This document shows, in pieces, positions 61,341 through 64,000 of a stretch of 64,000 bases of DNA (positions within the stretch are counted from its first letter, which is position 1; each line of letters starts with the position of its first letter). Below the pieces are notes generated by a model that had not been told where the DNA came from, searched no databases, and worked only from the letters and a program-made list of their open reading frames with translations. The position numbers were made by a program, and so were the translations under genes. Origin of the DNA: Chrysomallon squamiferum (lineage: Eukaryota > Mollusca > Gastropoda > Neomphalida > Peltospiridae); assembly GCA_012295275.1 (NCBI GenBank), contig CM022667.1:16324488-16388487 (forward strand). Direction: 5' to 3'.

Positions 61341-61892
61341 TAGCTGTATTGGTTGCTTGTTCTGTTTTGCTGGGCAGTTCAGTTTCTAAATTATCATTTT
61401 TATCTCTTAGTTTGGATCTGTAAGTCACGTTTACGCCTGACAAAAATAACTGAAATTTAACACAATTCGTGACAGTATTCACTGATTATACAAAAATACA
61501 CCTGAAATTTATAAGTATAAATAGTTACATGTTTTATGTTTGACACATGCAGTGAGTTGTCGTGTTTTCAGTTTGTACGTAAGCTTTATAACTGATTTAT
61601 CTAACACATGAACCGTGCAGCATTTACAGTTTTAAAACATTTTCGATAATTAAATAACCTTTGTGTACCTACAAAAAAATGCTACGTCATGTTGATCAAT
61701 GCTGAAAATCACTCGCGTTTATTTCTCTGTTTTCTTAACAGCCTGTGCATGTCGCTTGAAGTTGCATACATCTTGTAATGGGATTGTTTAGTTTACCTGT
61801 AAAGCTGGCAGTATGATTTTCCTACTTCATCTATTACCACTAGCACTTCTACTGCTGCTGTTACTACTGTTACTATCTTTACTGTAGTGCTA

Positions 61893-61932
61893 CACTACTA
61901 CTACTACTACTACTACTACTAGTACCACTATT

Positions 61933-61975
<43 letters not shown>

Positions 61976-61980
61976 TTACT
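61893..61980. repeat. (ACT)n then (ATT)n microsatellite
   Basis: Same order as 30076-30194, followed again by TTAGCTGTATTGGTTGC. Confidence 0.95.
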
Positions 61981-62265
61981 TAGCTGTATTGGTTGCTTGT
62001 TCTGTTTTGCTGGGCAGTTCAGTTTCTAAATTATCATTTTTATCTCTTAACTTGGAGTTGTAAGTCAACTTTACTCATGTCTGAAATTTAACACTTTACA
62101 CAAATCGTGACAATAGTGATTGATCCAACAAAAACAGGTCCTCTTTCGCATGGTTTAGATTGCTTTCGACAAGTAATAGTATTGTTAAAGAAGCTTGCTC
62201 CATGTTATTCGATTTTGCAGAAGCATTATTTTTAACGTTATATGGGTTTGTTTTATTAAAACAAA

Positions 62266-62300
62266 TAATAATAATAAATTAATTAATTAATTAATTAATA

Positions 62301-62361
<61 letters not shown>
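62266..62361. repeat. (AAT)n with TTAA run
   Basis: A TTAA run (62278-62300) inside an AAT array; equivalent to 30807-30926 of unit 1 but without the ATT half of the palindrome. Confidence 0.95.
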
Positions 62362-62899
62362 TGCACACAATTAAAAAAAAAAAGAAAGAAAGAAAATAAA
62401 TAGAATAATAATTTTTACACCAGCAGCTAAAATTCATACTTTTGGTCTGTCTAAACACTTTTTTGTTTACAGTACATTCCGCCAAATATATCTTAAATGT
62501 GGATATTAAACCAAAAGCGCCTAGCATAATCTAATGATACATAAACACCATTAACCCGTCTGAGGTTTATTTCTCTTTGTCTAGATTTAAAATACTCGAG
62601 AAATTCCTCCAAGACACTGGAACATTACTGTAAAGTAAACACTGTCACTGGGGCTATCATAAGGAACCAATGACAGTAATGATCTGCCACTATTGGTCAG
62701 TGGTGTGGGATGTTATCAGTATAACTTCAGAGAAAGTCCAGGGAGAAGGACTTTGGGCCAATTCTCTGCAATATAATAAATATACTATCATCTGTTGTAC
62801 TATAATTATGTATTATGTTGTAGAATGAGGCAAAGATATAATCGATTTCGAACTTAAAGTGAAACTGAAATGTTTCTGAATGGGCTTTTGTATAGTGGA

Positions 62900-63479
62900 T
62901 TTTGTCCTCGATCTATGTACGTGTGTTTGTCTATGTGCATTTTTTTGTTTTGTTAGGATGCTTTACGCACCCGACCGCATATATAAAGATCTCAGACAGA
63001 GATATATATATTTGTTTACAATACTGTTAACTTAACAGGCTTAGACTGTACAACCCAGTCCTTAGCGATAGAAATACAGAAAAGTCAGACAGAGTATGAG
63101 TTTTATTATCATTTATACAAAACTGAAGACGAATATAATGTGCTATTAATGTCCAAAATATGACGATGTTACAAGAAAGTAAATTAAACCATTCTATTCG
63201 AAGAAACCTTCAAAACATTAAGTTGCATTAATATATAATATACAATTTTAGAATGCAAATATTTTTATGTTGGCGCAGGTCAGTAGCTATAATAGTATAG
63301 CCAAGCACTAATCAAAACTACTTTTATTCTAATTACTCGTACCTCAAACATTTGTGACGAAGAAAGATCTTTGTATGTATGTATATATGTATGTAGCGTG
63401 TGTGTGTTTGAATGTGTGCATATATATATGCGTGCACACAGAAAACCCAACATATACACATGTACCTATATATATACAT

Positions 63480-63526
<47 letters not shown>

Positions 63527-64000
63527 TATATATATATTTACACACACACACACACCGTGACAAACAACATTTTTGGTGTTGTAGTAGCTGGGATGAGCGT
63601 TGGGAAGCGCATTATCTATCAGTAATAACACCACACACTGAGATTCAAGATTCAGATGTCGTAGCGACTGCGCAGGCACAATGCCAAGTTCGTGAGGTTG
63701 ACGCAGGTCAGTAGCTACAATATCATGGCCAAAGACTAATGAAAACTAAGTGTATTCTTATTACACGTACCTGAAAAATAACCGTTAGCTCTGCACATTT
63801 TGCTACCGTCGAACTTAGGTCCTGTTCTTTGTGGTTTATTATTATTTGTTTGTTTGTTTGTTTATTTATTTATTTATTTATAATTTTGTTGTTGTTCTTA
63901 TTGTTATTCTCACTTGCCGTGGCATTGTAGCAAAATAGATATCTAATTAACATAAACGTCAGTTAACCAAATGGGTTTACTGGAATGGCGCATATGCAAA
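62900..64000 (-). repeat. R1 outer part, inverted, at the right edge
   Basis: The reverse complement follows 42945-44300: 63030-63130 against 44090-44160, 63560-63720 against 43350-43480, 63770-63840 against 43220-43290, and 63915-64000 is the SINE-like tail. It has CATA and CA arrays (63465-63560). It mirrors the junction at 31440 and is expected to continue into a third R1 body beyond the window. Confidence 0.7.

Larger units (their letters stand above)
59170..62890 (+). repeat. R2 module, copy c
   Basis: Direct partner of 28880-31440, longer because of a hAT-like insertion (59560-59740) and an internal duplication of the ACT/ATT-plus-TAGCTGTATTGG segment (61100-61420 and 61890-62050). It starts with the conserved 130 bp block (59275-59410). 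No gene. Confidence 0.75.

Noticed and set aside
61096-61389. Leucine-rich membrane protein
   Set aside because: Alternating ACT and ATT arrays; both strands are open across the same stretch.

Overview
The window is strongly AT-rich, repeat-dense animal nuclear DNA. Intron-style splice sites, Ty3/gypsy and non-LTR retroelement remnants, tRNA-derived sequences and very many microsatellites all point to a metazoan. A TRPV-like channel gene and a TMEM42-like exon pair fit a lophotrochozoan, probably a mollusc. That placement is inference; there is no rRNA or mitochondrial marker here. No bacterial-type operons, origins or CRISPR arrays are present.

Layout. Read at all scales, the window is not random repeats but about two copies of a ~30 kb unit in tandem (about 1.3-31.4 kb and 31.4-63 kb). 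Landmarks keep the same order in both: 1540/31480, 3075/33135, 3972/35281, 4498/35761, 7150/41660, 9313/42955, 17450/46065, the TRPV gene at 20.7-22.7/49.1-51.3, 24590/52210, 26770/56350, 29470/60160, 31130/62560. Within each unit two 'cargo' segments alternate between inverted copies of the same composite repeat. I call the composite repeat X (modules R1 and R2). The S segment (3.1-5.8 and 33.1-39.8 kb) has a TMEM42-like exon, a tRNA-Lys-like sequence and a degenerate LINE reverse transcriptase. The T segment (about 16.4-28 and 44.7-58 kb) has a TRPV-like channel gene, an AT-rich degenerate tandem array and a decayed Ty3/gypsy element. The order is X(-) S X(+) T X(-) S X(+) T X(-).

Genes. 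The best gene is a single-exon TRPV-like cation channel ORF on the minus strand (20722-22737, 671 codons): ankyrin repeats, six membrane segments, pore loop and TRP box. Its sister at 49112-51252 is split by a 2-bp expansion of a TA run just inside S1. The first copy has in turn lost its C-terminal tail to small indels. The T1 TRPV gene lies between ~0.7 kb inverted arms (16.41-17.16 and 23.52-24.22 kb). Two TMEM42-like (EamA/DMT-type) exons, penultimate at 33.9 kb and terminal at 3.6 kb, have compatible phase but sit in different units and in the wrong order.

Everything else is repeats. Boundaries of repeat modules were placed by eye and are good to perhaps 50-100 bp; no alignment or database search was run.
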